A stretch of DNA of 44,311 nucleotides, taken from Synergistota bacterium (lineage in GTDB: Bacteria; Synergistota; Synergistia; Synergistales; Synergistaceae). Positions 1-8,661 of this stretch are shown here, in pieces; position 1 is the stretch's first letter; each line of letters opens with the position of its first letter. The notes under the pieces were generated by a model. The model was given only the letters and a program-made list of their open reading frames with translations. It did no database searches and had not been told where the DNA came from. Location: assembly GCA_023450745.1 (NCBI GenBank), contig JAEXGR010000055.1, positions 1 to 44,311 on the forward strand, read 5' to 3'. The translations under genes were made by a program, and so were the position numbers.

Positions 1-3000
1 GTTGGCGGCGCCGGTGAACCAGAGGCCGCCGTTCCAGAGGCCGTCGCGGTAGATGCCCATGCGTTTGTTCCAGGTGTTGGTTTCCGTGTACCAGACGTCG
101 TGGAGGAAGGCCGCCGCCACTATCGCCTGGCCCGTCGTCGTGAGGCCTACGGGGCGGAGCGGTTCCGGATCAGGGTCCGGATCGGGGTCTGGATCGGGAT
201 CAGGGTCGGGCGTGGGCGGGATGAGGTCGCCGCGTTTGAGGAACCATTCTTCCGCGCCGCTTGCCGTCGTTTCTCTGACAAGGCCGTAGCGCCAGGCGCC
301 TGCGTGGAGGTATTTAACGCCGCCCTCCTCTTCGTCCCAGCGCGTGAGCGTGAGGGTCGAGCCGCCGCCGTTGTCCGCCAGCAGCAGCGCCTGCGAGCGT
401 TCAACTCCGGCGTTGGCCGTGTTGTATATCGTGATCGCGCTGCCGCCCGTCGCCTGGTTGGCAGCGTATATCTGGTCCGTGTCCGCCGCGCTGCCTATGT
501 CCGTCTTCATGAGCAGTTTGCTTGTGGCGGCGTTTCCGCTGTAGTCCGACACACGCACCTGTTTGAAGCCGTCCGATACGCTTGCGCCAAAGTTTATCGT
601 GCCCGCGTTGTTTAAGACGCCATCGGGGTTGGAGTCCGCCGTCACGTTCCACACCGACGTGCCGTCGATGTTGACGTTGATCGCCGGCGAGTACATCGCT
701 CCCGTCAGCACGGTACCGTTTCTGAGATGCATGTCGAGAGCGCTTGGCACTCCGCCGGCCTCATAGTGATTCACATTCCCCGTCAGCGTGCTCGACCACG
801 CGTTCAGCGTTCCGTCGCCTGTGGCTGTAAGAAGCTGATTTGTGGTGGGCGCCGAGGCCGTTACGCCTGTGAGGTTTATCGTGCCGCCGCTCTCGATCGC
901 CATTGCCGCCGAGTTCGCACCGCTCGCCGTTATCGAACCGCCGCCCGCGGTGACGATGCCGTTCGTGCCTGCGACCCTTATGCCGTGTGCGGAGCTCCCG
1001 TTTGTTGCTATATTGACGGTACCGCCCGTCACTCTGGCAACCGAGTCGATGCCGTGCGCCTTGCTCCCCTGCGTCTCCGCTTTTAAGAAATTGAAATCCA
1101 GCCGTGCGGAATCCACGGTTGCCTGGACCGCGCTCGCGTTATTGCCGGCGGTGGAAACAGACAATTTGTCAGCCGATACGATTGCGTTCGCGCCTTTTAC
1201 AATAAGCCCGGCCGCTCCCGAACCGCTTGTTTTGATGTCGGCTTCGCCCAAAGAAGTGAGCGAATTTATCATGTTTCCGTTAATGCTCACGCCATAAGCG
1301 TCCTTGCCCTTAGTCTCTATTTCCACGCCGTCAAACACGGCCGCCGCTCCGTTTCCGCTCTCTTCATATACCCCGAAAGCGTAATTCCCGCTGGTGGTTA
1401 TTTTCGCCGTGCCAAATGAACCTTTGCCGGAGGCGCGCAAGTACACGCCGTGCCCTCTTGTCCCTTCCGTGGTGATAGCCGTTTCCCCAAAGTCGGCCGA
1501 CGCTGTATTTTCTATGCGCACACCGGACGCGCTTGCTCCGCTTACGGATATGTTGGCGCTGGTAAAAGAGCCTTTGCCAGAATTATACAAGTACACGCCA
1601 TGTCCATTTTCTCCTTCTGTGGTTACAGCCGTTTCCCCAAAGCCGGCCGACGCCGTCCCGTTTATGCGCACGCCTATGGCCTTTGCTCCATGGGCAGATA
1701 TGTCGGCGCTGGCTACGGTAAGCGTCGCATTCCTTTGTATAAGCACGCCATGGCTCCCGCTCGCAGCGGTCTCTATCTTAGTCGCGCCAAAGTTTCCCCT
1801 CGATGAATCTGCATCTATCATTATACCGATGGCATCCGTGCCCGCCGTCGTTATATTTGTCGCTCCTGATTCCACGGAAGCGCCTTTTCCTTCTACGAAA
1901 ACGCCGTGCCCTCCTTCTCCCTGGGTAGATATCTCCAGAGCGTCAAAAGAAGCCGCGGCATCTTTTCCGGCACTGGCGATGTAAACGCCATTAGCTTTAG
2001 TTCCCTTTGTGGCTATCTTTGTTTCGCCAAAGCCGCCGGCTGCCGATGCCGCCCTTAGCAAAATGCCGCCGGCATTGACGCCCGCCGTCGTTATATTTGT
2101 CGCCCCTGATTCTACGGAAGCGCCTTCTCCTACTACGAAAACGCCGTACCCTCCTTCTCCCTGGGTAGATATCTCCAGAACGTCAAAAGAAGCCGCGGCA
2201 TTTTTCCCGGCACTGGCGATGTGGACGCCATTAGCTCCAGTCCCCTTTGTGGCTATCTTTGTTTCGCCAAAGCCGCCGGCTGCCGATGCCGCGTTTAGCA
2301 AAATACCGATGGCATTCGTGCCGGCGGTTGTAATATCCGCCCGGCCTCCGACCTCAACCCGGCCGTTTTCGCTCAAAACGCCAATGCCGCGCGCCTCGTC
2401 GCCCGACGTGACGACGGTGAGGTCGTGGTCGGCTATAAAAGTGTTGTTTCCCGTTCCTCCCCCAGGATTATTAAGCTGTATGGCCGTCGCCCTATCAGCG
2501 TGTGTCTCCACTCGATTAGTCTGTCCCTGCAAATGCGCCGTTCCGCCCCAAAGTATCTGTATCGCCTGAGAGGAGGCGTTGTCACCCGCAGGTGTTGTCG
2601 CATGAGTCTCAATATTTGTATCGCCGGCCACGGTCGCGCTGCCGTTGTAGACTACAAGGCCGTCCGAGTGTTCGCCATAGGTGTCGATATCGAGTTTGCC
2701 TCCTATGATCAGCCGGCTGTCGTTCGATTTTACAACGATGGCCGCCGAGCCCTCAGTAGCTCCGGTAGCCGAACCATGAGCTTTAACCGCGACATCGTTC
2801 GAAACGTACATTTTACCCGCCCCTTCCACATTTATCCCGTGGTAGAAGCCGCCGGACTGCGTCGTTATGTCAAGCTTAAGGTCACTGCTGAGCGTGCCGC
2901 CATTGACATGCACGGCGTAACCGTTAGTGCCGTTTTGTTTGACACCAAGCACGTTTACTCCGCTGCCGCTTATCGTCGCGGAATTCCCATCGCCGGATAC

Positions 3001-3330
3001 TTCAAGTGTGGCGTTGTTCTTTGAATTGATAAGGTTTTCGGCGTTTGTCGCCACAACGCGAACGTCCGGCGACGTTATCGTTATGCCGTTGTCCGCTGAA
3101 TTGACATAGATCTCCGTGCCGGCCGCAAAAGCATTTTCGGCTGAAAACGCAAGCATTGCCGTTAATAAAAATAACGCCGTAAAAATAAAAAATTTATCTC
3201 TAAAACGCTTGTCAGGAATTGTGATAATATCGGTACCGGCATGAGCGCCGCGTTTGTTCATTACGGGCTTGTTTTTTTCACATTTTTTGACGAAGATTTT
3301 CTTTAGGTAAAAATTACAACAGCTTTTCAT
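1..3330 (-). CDS. Autotransporter adhesin (partial, C-terminus outside window)
   Basis: The minus-strand frame is open from the ATG to the window edge (1110 codons). AGGGAGAG sits 7 nt before the ATG. Residues 1-70 form an unusually long export signal: a basic stretch, then a hydrophobic core at about 47-63 and a likely cut at AFA-AG. Next comes a long Gly/Thr/Ala-rich passenger of short strand-like repeats of the type (S/T)A-x-GV-x-(V/I), typical of a right-handed beta-helix. An 80-residue unit is repeated at about 337-496 and a 50-residue unit at about 547-646. A (Asp-Pro)n linker near 1040-1057 leads into a segment with W-N-K-R-M-G and G-L-W-N-G-G-L-W-F, which resembles the start of an autotransporter beta-domain. 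The barrel itself is not in the window. Likely role: surface-exposed adhesin carried by a type V system; ligand unknown. Confidence 0.88.
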   Translation of the reverse strand, partial: MKSCCNFYLKKIFVKKCEKNKPVMNKRGAHAGTDIITIPDKRFRDKFFIFTALFLLTAMLAFSAENAFAAGTEIYVNSADNGITITSPDVRVVATNAENLINSKNNATLEVSGDGNSATISGSGVNVLGVKQNGTNGYAVHVNGGTLSSDLKLDITTQSGGFYHGINVEGAGKMYVSNDVAVKAHGSATGATEGSAAIVVKSNDSRLIIGGKLDIDTYGEHSDGLVVYNGSATVAGDTNIETHATTPAGDNASSQAIQILWGGTAHLQGQTNRVETHADRATAIQLNNPGGGTGNNTFIADHDLTVVTSGDEARGIGVLSENGRVEVGGRADITTAGTNAIGILLNAASAAGGFGETKIATKGTGANGVHIASAGKNAAASFDVLEISTQGEGGYGVFVVGEGASVESGATNITTAGVNAGGILLRAASAAGGFGETKIATKGTKANGVYIASAGKDAAASFDALEISTQGEGGHGVFVEGKGASVESGATNITTAGTDAIGIMIDADSSRGNFGATKIETAASGSHGVLIQRNATLTVASADISAHGAKAIGVRINGTASAGFGETAVTTEGENGHGVYLYNSGKGSFTSANISVSGASASGVRIENTASADFGETAITTEGTRGHGVYLRASGKGSFGTAKITTSGNYAFGVYEESGNGAAAVFDGVEIETKGKDAYGVSINGNMINSLTSLGEADIKTSGSGAAGLIVKGANAIVSADKLSVSTAGNNASAVQATVDSARLDFNFLKAETQGSKAHGIDSVARVTGGTVNIATNGSSAHGIRVAGTNGIVTAGGGSITASGANSAAMAIESGGTINLTGVTASAPTTNQLLTATGDGTLNAWSSTLTGNVNHYEAGGVPSALDMHLRNGTVLTGAMYSPAINVNIDGTSVWNVTADSNPDGVLNNAGTINFGASVSDGFKQVRVSDYSGNAATSKLLMKTDIGSAADTDQIYAANQATGGSAITIYNTANAGVERSQALLLADNGGGSTLTLTRWDEEEGGVKYLHAGAWRYGLVRETTASGAEEWFLKRGDLIPPTPDPDPDPDPDPDPDPEPLRPVGLTTTGQAIVAAAFLHDVWYTETNTWNKRMGIYRDGLWNGGLWFTGAAN
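1391..1690 (-). repeat. Two tandem 150-bp (50-aa) repeats inside the autotransporter
   Basis: The landmark gtttccccaaag recurs at 1481 and 1631, and gtacacgcc upstream of it recurs with the same 150-bp period. The encoded unit includes the FGE-TA-(I/V)-TTEG motif. It is a second repeat class, distinct from the 240-bp one. Confidence 0.8.
1841..2320 (-). repeat. Two tandem 240-bp (80-aa) repeats inside the autotransporter
   Basis: The segments 1841-2080 and 2081-2320 align at an exact 240-bp period with few differences. Both carry the same landmarks, such as cccgccgtcgttatatttgt at 1841 and 2081 and ctccttctccctgggtagat in each. The high DNA identity suggests a recent duplication or gene conversion in the passenger. 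Confidence 0.9.
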
Positions 3331-4158
3331 AAATATCTCTCCCTTGCGCACGACCAAACATTAGTTGTGGATAAAAAGGCAAACGATGCGCTCCCAGCGG
3401 CGTGCATCAGGGTCTTCGCTTTTGTTTTTCTGAATATAGGCTAGGTTTGCAAAACGCTGGGCCGCAAGCGATGGAGTTTTGTTGTTTTGCGCGCGGAAGA
3501 CGCGGCGCGCTGAATTAGTGAGCGTAAAGACAGCGCGGAAGCAGCGCCCTTTGGCGTGAACGGCCTAAAGGCGGTCTGAATTTTTTTGTATATTTCTCGA
3601 TACTTAGTGAAAATTAACCAATGGAGGAAGGGTAAAAAACTTTCCGCGCGTGCGGCGCGGTCAAGCCGCAGAGGGTATAGAGCCGTTAGAGAAGAAGGCG
3701 CCCCCCCCCCGCAACATAGTTGCATTATAGTAAATATCCGTTACATCGTTCTTTCCCATGGATGTTTTGCCTCCATATTTTTACTTTATCATCGCTCAGT
3801 GAATCTACTTAAATTATAACTTTTGTAAGTATCTTATACTTAGACTGTTATTGTCAAGTTATAAATTGTCTAGATTTGAAATATTTTTAAAATAAAGTAA
3901 TAGAAAATGAATGCGGGCCTTTGACGCTTCCCCCATAAAATAATGCCTCAGGAGCCGGTAACAGACTCTAGAAAAACGGCGAGGCGCGCGCGGCCCCGTC
4001 GCGACGACTATTCATTCATCAATAAAGATTAGCTTGAGGTTCCCATAAGGCGTCGTCAATCATATTTCAACCTTTCGGATAAAGACGCAAAAGATCGCTT
4101 AAATACCATAATTTTCGCGTTTTCAGCATTCTGTAAGCAAAAGTTTTTTTGCGCGCTA

Positions 4159-4187
4159 TTGACCAAACAGAATTATTTAGGTAATCT
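4159..4187 (+). promoter_or_regulatory. Sigma70-type promoter of the ThDP enzyme gene
   Basis: TTGACC at 4159-4164 and TAATCT at 4182-4187 are separated by 17 bp. Transcription would start near 4194, about 60 nt before the start codon. Confidence 0.65.
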
Positions 4188-4198
4188 ACTGTCAGTTA

Positions 4199-4218
4199 AT
4201 TCATCATTTATGATGAAT
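4199..4218. promoter_or_regulatory. Palindrome just downstream of the promoter, possible operator
   Basis: ATTCATCA-TTTA-TGATGAAT is a perfect 8-bp inverted repeat with a 4-bp centre. It begins about 12 bp after the -10 box, so a bound repressor would block early elongation. The regulator is unknown. Confidence 0.5.
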
Positions 4219-4255
4219 AATATTTTGCAAAAAATCTGCCGCAAGAGAGGAAGAT

Positions 4256-5977
4256 ATGATGAAAGCAAGCAAAGCCATCCTTGCGATGCTCAAGGCCTAC
4301 AATGTGACCGACGTCTTCGGCCTGCCCGGCGAGACGACGCTGAGTCTTTACAAAGCCTGGGAGGAGTTTCCCGAAATAAGGTATCATCTCACGAGAGACG
4401 AAAGAAACTCCGTCTTTATGGCCGACGCCTACGCTAAAGCCACCGGCCGCGTCGGCGTTTGCGAGGGACCGAGCGTCGGCGCGACGCACATGGTGCCCGG
4501 CGTCGTCGAGGCCTTTCAGTCCTGCGTGCCGCTCATCGTAATGACGACGGACATCGACCTCAAAACGGGGCCGAAAAACATGCTGACCGGCTTTGACCAG
4601 TCGGCGCTGTTCAAAAGCGTCGCGAAGGATTCCTTCACCGTCACCGACGCCTCCGAGATTCCGCACCTCTTCCGGCGCGCCTTCCGCACCGCGACGACGG
4701 GACGGCCCGGACCGGTCCATATCCGCATTCCGATGAATACCCTCGAGGGCGGCGTGGCAGAGAGCGACCTTTACGCGCAGAGCCGCTACTCCGCCTTCCC
4801 CGGATGCCGGAACAGCGCGGCGGCGGCCGACGTCGCGGAGGCGGCGAGGCTGCTCGCCTCGGCGCGCCGCCCCGTGATGATCTGCGGGCAGGGGGTCGTC
4901 CACTCCTCCGCCTGGGAAGAGGCAGCGCGCCTTTCCAAGCTGCTCCAGATGCCCGCAGGCACGACGATCAACGCCAAAGGCTGCCTCAACGATTATGAAC
5001 CGCTCTCGATGGGCGTCGTCGGCGCGCGCGGCGGACGCGCATGGAACAACAGGATGATCCGCGAGGCCGACGTCGTGCTCTTCGCCGCGACAAACACCGA
5101 TTCCGCAAATACCGACAGCTGGCAGATCCCTTCGCCCGCCTCGGGGCAGAAATTCATCCAGATAGATATCGCCGAGCGGGAGCTTGGCAATAACTACGAC
5201 GCGCTGCCCCTCTTCGGCGACGCGCGCGAGACGCTCACGGCGCTCACGGCGGCGCTGGAAGGAGCGCCGGGCCCAGACAGGAGCGCGTGGGGCGAACGCT
5301 GCGCCCTGGAAAAGGCGGCGCACGAGAAGAAGCTGGAGGGCGTTATCGCGCGCTGCGGCGACGAGCCGCATCCGCTGTCCCTCGTGCGCGCGATCGAAAG
5401 GCTGGCTCCTGACACGACCTTCTTCGCCGTCGACCCCGGAAGCCCCGCGATCTATTCCTCCTGCTTCCTGCGCATCGCGCGCGCGGGCCGGCGCGCCGCC
5501 TATAACTTTTCTATGGGCGCGCTCGGCTACGCGATACCGGCGGCGATGGGCGCGCGCTGCGGCACGGCGGCGGAGGCCCCCGTGGTGGGGCTTGTCGGCG
5601 ACGGCAGCTTCGGCTTCTGCGGCGCGGAGCTGGAAACGGCGGCGCGCCTCGGGCTGAAGATCGTCTACGTCCTCTTCAACAACGGGGCTTTCGGCTGGAT
5701 ACGCGGCACCCAGCGCGTACACACCAAGGCGGAAATCACGCCAAACTTCCGCCAGTTCACCGACTTCGCAAAGGTCGATTACGTCAAATTCGCCGAGTCG
5801 CTGGGCCTGGCGGGCTGCCGCGCAGAGAGCATGAGCGAATTTGAGGCGGCGTTCAGGAAGTGCCTCGCCGCGGACGGCCCCTGCCTCATCGACGTGCCGC
5901 TGAAACCGGAAGACGAGCAGCTGCCGCCGGTCCCCGGATGGGCCGCGGCAGGCGCCGCTGCGGATACGCTCTATTAA
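4256..5977 (+). CDS. Thiamine diphosphate-dependent enzyme, acetolactate synthase-like
   Basis: 573 aa with the three-part fold of the acetolactate synthase / pyruvate oxidase / decarboxylase superfamily. The N-terminal PYR domain has G-L-P-G-E and the cofactor-activating Glu49 in RDERNSVFMADAYA. A central domain follows, then a C-terminal PP domain with the ThDP/Mg motif GDG (448-450) and NN (475-476). GAGAGGAAG precedes two adjacent ATG codons (4256 and 4259), and either could be used. No small regulatory subunit or ilvC/ilvN neighbour is present, so a role in branched-chain amino-acid synthesis is unlikely. A peripheral 2-oxoacid decarboxylase, carboligase or lyase is more probable, but the substrate cannot be read from sequence. 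It is monocistronic, with its own promoter and a terminator-like repeat right after its stop. Confidence 0.85.
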   Translation: MMKASKAILAMLKAYNVTDVFGLPGETTLSLYKAWEEFPEIRYHLTRDERNSVFMADAYAKATGRVGVCEGPSVGATHMVPGVVEAFQSCVPLIVMTTDIDLKTGPKNMLTGFDQSALFKSVAKDSFTVTDASEIPHLFRRAFRTATTGRPGPVHIRIPMNTLEGGVAESDLYAQSRYSAFPGCRNSAAAADVAEAARLLASARRPVMICGQGVVHSSAWEEAARLSKLLQMPAGTTINAKGCLNDYEPLSMGVVGARGGRAWNNRMIREADVVLFAATNTDSANTDSWQIPSPASGQKFIQIDIAERELGNNYDALPLFGDARETLTALTAALEGAPGPDRSAWGERCALEKAAHEKKLEGVIARCGDEPHPLSLVRAIERLAPDTTFFAVDPGSPAIYSSCFLRIARAGRRAAYNFSMGALGYAIPAAMGARCGTAAEAPVVGLVGDGSFGFCGAELETAARLGLKIVYVLFNNGAFGWIRGTQRVHTKAEITPNFRQFTDFAKVDYVKFAESLGLAGCRAESMSEFEAAFRKCLAADGPCLIDVPLKPEDEQLPPVPGWAAAGAAADTLY

Positions 5978-6071
5978 ATCGGCGCCTGTACGCACAATTC
6001 GCGTCATAAAACGGGAGCTCCGAATCTTAGCCGTACGCAGACACGGCGCGGGTATCGGAGCTCCCGTTTTT
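5976..6071 (+). repeat. Structured dispersed repeat, copy 1, doubling as terminator
   Basis: AAAACGGGAGCTCCGA (6008-6023) pairs perfectly with 6055-6070, giving a 16-bp stem that ends in T5. The 31-nt loop holds a smaller stem, GCCGT (6030-6034) with ACGGC (6043-6047). The leading AAATCGGCG overlaps the stop codon of the ThDP gene. The same element occurs inverted at 40709-40835 with the same spacing from AAATCGGCG to the stem and the same loop length. This copy lacks the right-hand outer repeat. It can serve as an intrinsic terminator for the ThDP gene. Confidence 0.8.
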
Positions 6072-6290
6072 GCCCGGCGTCCGCAGGTAATCTCAGGACA
6101 AGGCTGGAAAACGACCATTATGACGAGGAGAACGCAAGAAGTCCTTGAGCTGTTGGCTTTTGAGGCGCAGGCAGCTCAGAGGGCAGCGCGGCGCCTGACG
6201 TCGGAAATGTTAGAGGCTGATATCTCCTTGACGTAACGCGGAACAGGACGCCGGAGGTACCGGCGGAATATTTCTCCAAGCCGTACAGAG
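6072..6290. other. Remaining gap between ThDP gene and rpiR-type gene
   Basis: Together with the repeat this makes a 313-bp gene-free stretch. A 38-codon plus-strand frame (6120-6236) lacks a Shine-Dalgarno and any family resemblance. Nothing else is supported. Confidence 0.5.
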
Positions 6291-7142
6291 CTAATATTGC
6301 CCCGTGATCCGCATGTATTTTTCCATCTTGACGAGCCTCGCTTCGTTGCCCTCCCGGTCCCGCTTGCTCACGAGGACGAGGATCTTCTCCATGTTTGCCA
6401 CGAAGCTCACGTAGGAGTCGAAAAAGCCCATGTTGCCGGTGTTGCTGATGATGACCTTTGACGCGCCTTTAGCTATGGGGGCGGCGTAGCTGTCGGTCAT
6501 CGCGATCACGGGACAGCCCGCGTCATGGGCCATCTGCGCGGCAAAGGCGGCCTCGCTGGAGTAGCGTTTGAAGGAGATCGCGATCATCAGGTCGTCCGCC
6601 CTCATATCGATAAGGGAGTCGATCAGCGGATTGCCGTTTCCCGCAAGAAAGACGTCGGGACGCACGCAGGTCAGCATCACCCCCACCATCGAGGCGAAGC
6701 CGGCGCAGGTGCGAAAGCCGACGATAAAGACGCGGCGCGCACGCGATATCATATCGGCGGCCTCGATGATCTTCCGGCTGTTCTCCGCGTTCGTATCGCC
6801 GCGGAGGTTTTTCAGCGTATTGTTCGTATATGCCGCCAGGATCTCGTCGTCCGGCAGGTTCTCATAATCTTTTATCTTCTCGTACGGCACCGGCAGCGCC
6901 TGGAAGGACGCCTCCCCCGCCACCGACTCCTGCAGGGAGCGCTTGAAAGCCGCGAAGTTGTCGTATCCCAGCTTTTTTGAGAGGCGCACCACCGACGAAG
7001 GGCTCGCGCCAAGCTGCGCCGCGATCTCGTTCGAGGTGAGAAAACAGGCGCTCCTCCGGTTCGCCATGATAAAGTCCAGCACCCTTTTATCATTTTCCGT
7101 CAGCTTCGCCGCCGCCGCGCGCTCTTCGGCTGTTTTATCCAT
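6291..7142 (-). CDS. RpiR/MurR-family transcriptional regulator
   Basis: 283 aa. The N-terminal RpiR helix-turn-helix is at about residues 15-75 (TSNEIAAQLGASPSSVVRLSKKLGY). The C-terminal SIS domain is at about 120-260 and would bind a phosphosugar or related effector (VFIVGFRTCAGFASMVG, then a serine-rich turn ISFKRYSSE). The start at 7142 is preferred over the upstream ATG at 7151, because GAGAGGAG abuts 7151 but lies 9 nt before 7142. The gene is divergent from the MATE exporter. The shared region contains four matching 16-bp palindromes, one of them next to this gene's -10-like TATAAT (7174-7179, minus strand), which suggests autoregulation and control of the exporter. The effector is unknown. 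SIS regulators usually sense sugar phosphates, but no sugar gene is adjacent. Confidence 0.88.
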   Translation of the reverse strand: MDKTAEERAAAAKLTENDKRVLDFIMANRRSACFLTSNEIAAQLGASPSSVVRLSKKLGYDNFAAFKRSLQESVAGEASFQALPVPYEKIKDYENLPDDEILAAYTNNTLKNLRGDTNAENSRKIIEAADMISRARRVFIVGFRTCAGFASMVGVMLTCVRPDVFLAGNGNPLIDSLIDMRADDLMIAISFKRYSSEAAFAAQMAHDAGCPVIAMTDSYAAPIAKGASKVIISNTGNMGFFDSYVSFVANMEKILVLVSKRDREGNEARLVKMEKYMRITGQY

Positions 7143-7181
7143 CCTTCGCATCTCCTCTCTGCATCATGTCACTATTATATA

Positions 7182-7287
7182 TGATTTTTATAAATCAAAC
7201 ATAATAATTTTTGCTTGACAAAAATCAAATAACCATTATTATGATTTATACAAGTCATATATATTATTTTATGATTATTAAAAATCA
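7182..7287. promoter_or_regulatory. Four 16-bp operator-like palindromes at exact 30-bp spacing
   Basis: The sites are TGATTTTTATAAATCA (7182-7197), TGCTTGACAAAAATCA (7212-7227), TGATTTATACAAGTCA (7242-7257) and TGATTATTAAAAATCA (7272-7287). Each starts 30 bp after the previous one, with 14-bp AT-rich spacers. The common form is TGATT-N6-AATCA. Site 2 contains the TTGACA (7215-7220) that fits a -35 for the MATE gene. Site 3 covers the candidate -10 (TATGAT 7240-7245, though the 19-bp spacing is long). Site 4 ends just before the MATE Shine-Dalgarno. The RpiR-type regulator next door is the natural candidate ligand (inference). Confidence 0.75.
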
Positions 7288-7302
7288 AAGGAGGCGGCTT
7301 AA

Positions 7303-8661
7303 ATGCGCGATATGAGCAAGGGAAGCGTCGGGGGGCAGATGGTGATATTCGCCGTCCCGCTGATGCTCGACAATATCTTTCAGCAGCTTTACGGCGTGGT
7401 CAATTCCGTCATCGTCGGGCGTTATCTGGGCAAAGAGGCGCTCGCGGCGGCAGGCACGGCGATTCCGGTGATGAACATCATGATGTTCCTCCTCGTCGGG
7501 ATGACGATGGGGGCTTCGGTGCTCATGGCGGAGTATTTCGGCGCGGGCGATGAAAAAAAGTTAAAGGACGAGGTGGCGACCTCGCTGACGGCGGGGCTGC
7601 TTTTCACGCTGCTGCTCTCCGCGGCGGGGATGCTCTGCATCAGGCCCGCGCTCCTGCTGATCCAGGCGCCGCCGGAGATCATGCCGCAGGCCGTCTCCTA
7701 TCTGCGAATCATTTTCGCGGGGCTTCTATTCGCCTTTCTTTACAACCATCTCGCCTCGGCGATGCGCGCCGTCGGCGAATCGGCCGTACCGCTCATTTTT
7801 CTGATTTTTTCTTCGCTGCTCAACATCGTCCTCGCCGTCGTCTTTGTGAAGAACATGGGCGCGGGCGTGGAGGGCGCGGCCTGGGCGACGGTTATTTCAC
7901 AGGCGGCCGCGGCGCTGCTTTGCCTGATATATATCTATTTTAAGATACCGGCGCTGCGTCCCGGCGGAAACTTCTTACGGATAGACTTTGCGCTGCTGAA
8001 AAAGACGGCCTCCTACAGCTCGGTATCCGGCATTCAGCAGGCGGTGCTCTACATCGGAATTTTCCTGATTCAAGGGGCGGTCAACCCGCTGGGAATAGAT
8101 ACGATCGCGGCCTTCAATTCCGTCAGCCGCATCGACAATCTGGTGATGACCCCCAGCGACAGCCTCGCCTCGTCGCTGATGATGTTCGTCTCGCAGAACC
8201 GGGGCGCGCGCCGGGAGGACCGCGTACGGCTCGGGCTGCGGCAGTCGATATATCTCAACTTCGCCGCCACCGCCCTCTGCGCGCTCGTGCTCTTCGCCGT
8301 GCCGGAGCAGCTCGCGGCGGTTTTTCTCAACGCCGGAGACAGCCGTGCGATCGCGATAGGGACGCGTTATCTGAAAGTGATGAGCCTCTTCTACCTCCTT
8401 TCGCCATACTGCAACTCCTTTCAGGGTTTTTTCCGCGGCATCGGACGGATGGACGTCACCTTTTACGCAACGATCATCCAGATACCGGTGCGGGTCGCGC
8501 TGGCGTACGCGCTGGCCGGAACGCTCGCGATGGAGGCGGTCGCCGTGGCAATCGCCGTAGGCTGGATCTTCATGTCGGCCTATCTGCTCTTTGAGTATAT
8601 GAGATATCTAAGGGCCGAGGGCTCTGTTGAGAGGGAGAATAAGTATGAATACGGTCTATAA
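7303..8661 (+). CDS. MATE-family multidrug/metabolite exporter
   Basis: 452 aa, about 12 hydrophobic segments, the usual length for the MATE (NorM/DinF/VmrA-like) family of cation-coupled antiporters. Family features include the N-terminal P-L-M-L-D-N-I-F-Q-Q-L-Y-G helix, followed by VD-like G-R-Y-L-G and A-x-x-A-A-x-G-T-A-I-P. A second half with the same topology starts near residue 235 (SSVSGIQQAVLYIG). AAAGGAGG lies 8 nt before the ATG. Its promoter is embedded in the 30-bp-spaced operator array, so it is probably repressed by the divergent RpiR-type protein. The next gene starts inside its last codons, so the two are co-translated. The substrate cannot be told from sequence; it may be a metabolite rather than a drug, given the sugar-phosphate-type regulator. 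Confidence 0.9.
   Translation: MRDMSKGSVGGQMVIFAVPLMLDNIFQQLYGVVNSVIVGRYLGKEALAAAGTAIPVMNIMMFLLVGMTMGASVLMAEYFGAGDEKKLKDEVATSLTAGLLFTLLLSAAGMLCIRPALLLIQAPPEIMPQAVSYLRIIFAGLLFAFLYNHLASAMRAVGESAVPLIFLIFSSLLNIVLAVVFVKNMGAGVEGAAWATVISQAAAALLCLIYIYFKIPALRPGGNFLRIDFALLKKTASYSSVSGIQQAVLYIGIFLIQGAVNPLGIDTIAAFNSVSRIDNLVMTPSDSLASSLMMFVSQNRGARREDRVRLGLRQSIYLNFAATALCALVLFAVPEQLAAVFLNAGDSRAIAIGTRYLKVMSLFYLLSPYCNSFQGFFRGIGRMDVTFYATIIQIPVRVALAYALAGTLAMEAVAVAIAVGWIFMSAYLLFEYMRYLRAEGSVERENKYEYGL

Larger units (their letters stand above)
3331..4255. other. Long intergenic region between divergent genes
   Basis: No convincing gene was found. The short open frames here lack a Shine-Dalgarno and family resemblance. 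The stretch is markedly more AT-rich than its neighbours from about 3720 to 3900 and from 4040 to 4250. It contains a run of ten C at 3701-3710, 371 bp upstream of the autotransporter start, and the promoter and palindrome of the next gene at its right end. Confidence 0.6.

Noticed and set aside
3441..3725. 94-codon minus-strand frame upstream of the autotransporter
   Set aside because: No ribosome site; includes the poly-C tract and has a random-like composition.
4208..6118. 636-codon open frame antisense to the ThDP enzyme gene
   Set aside because: An effect of high third-position GC in the real gene; composition is Arg/Ala/Gly-rich and no motif or ribosome site supports it.
6120..6236. 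38-codon plus-strand frame
   Set aside because: No Shine-Dalgarno, no promoter and no recognisable similarity.
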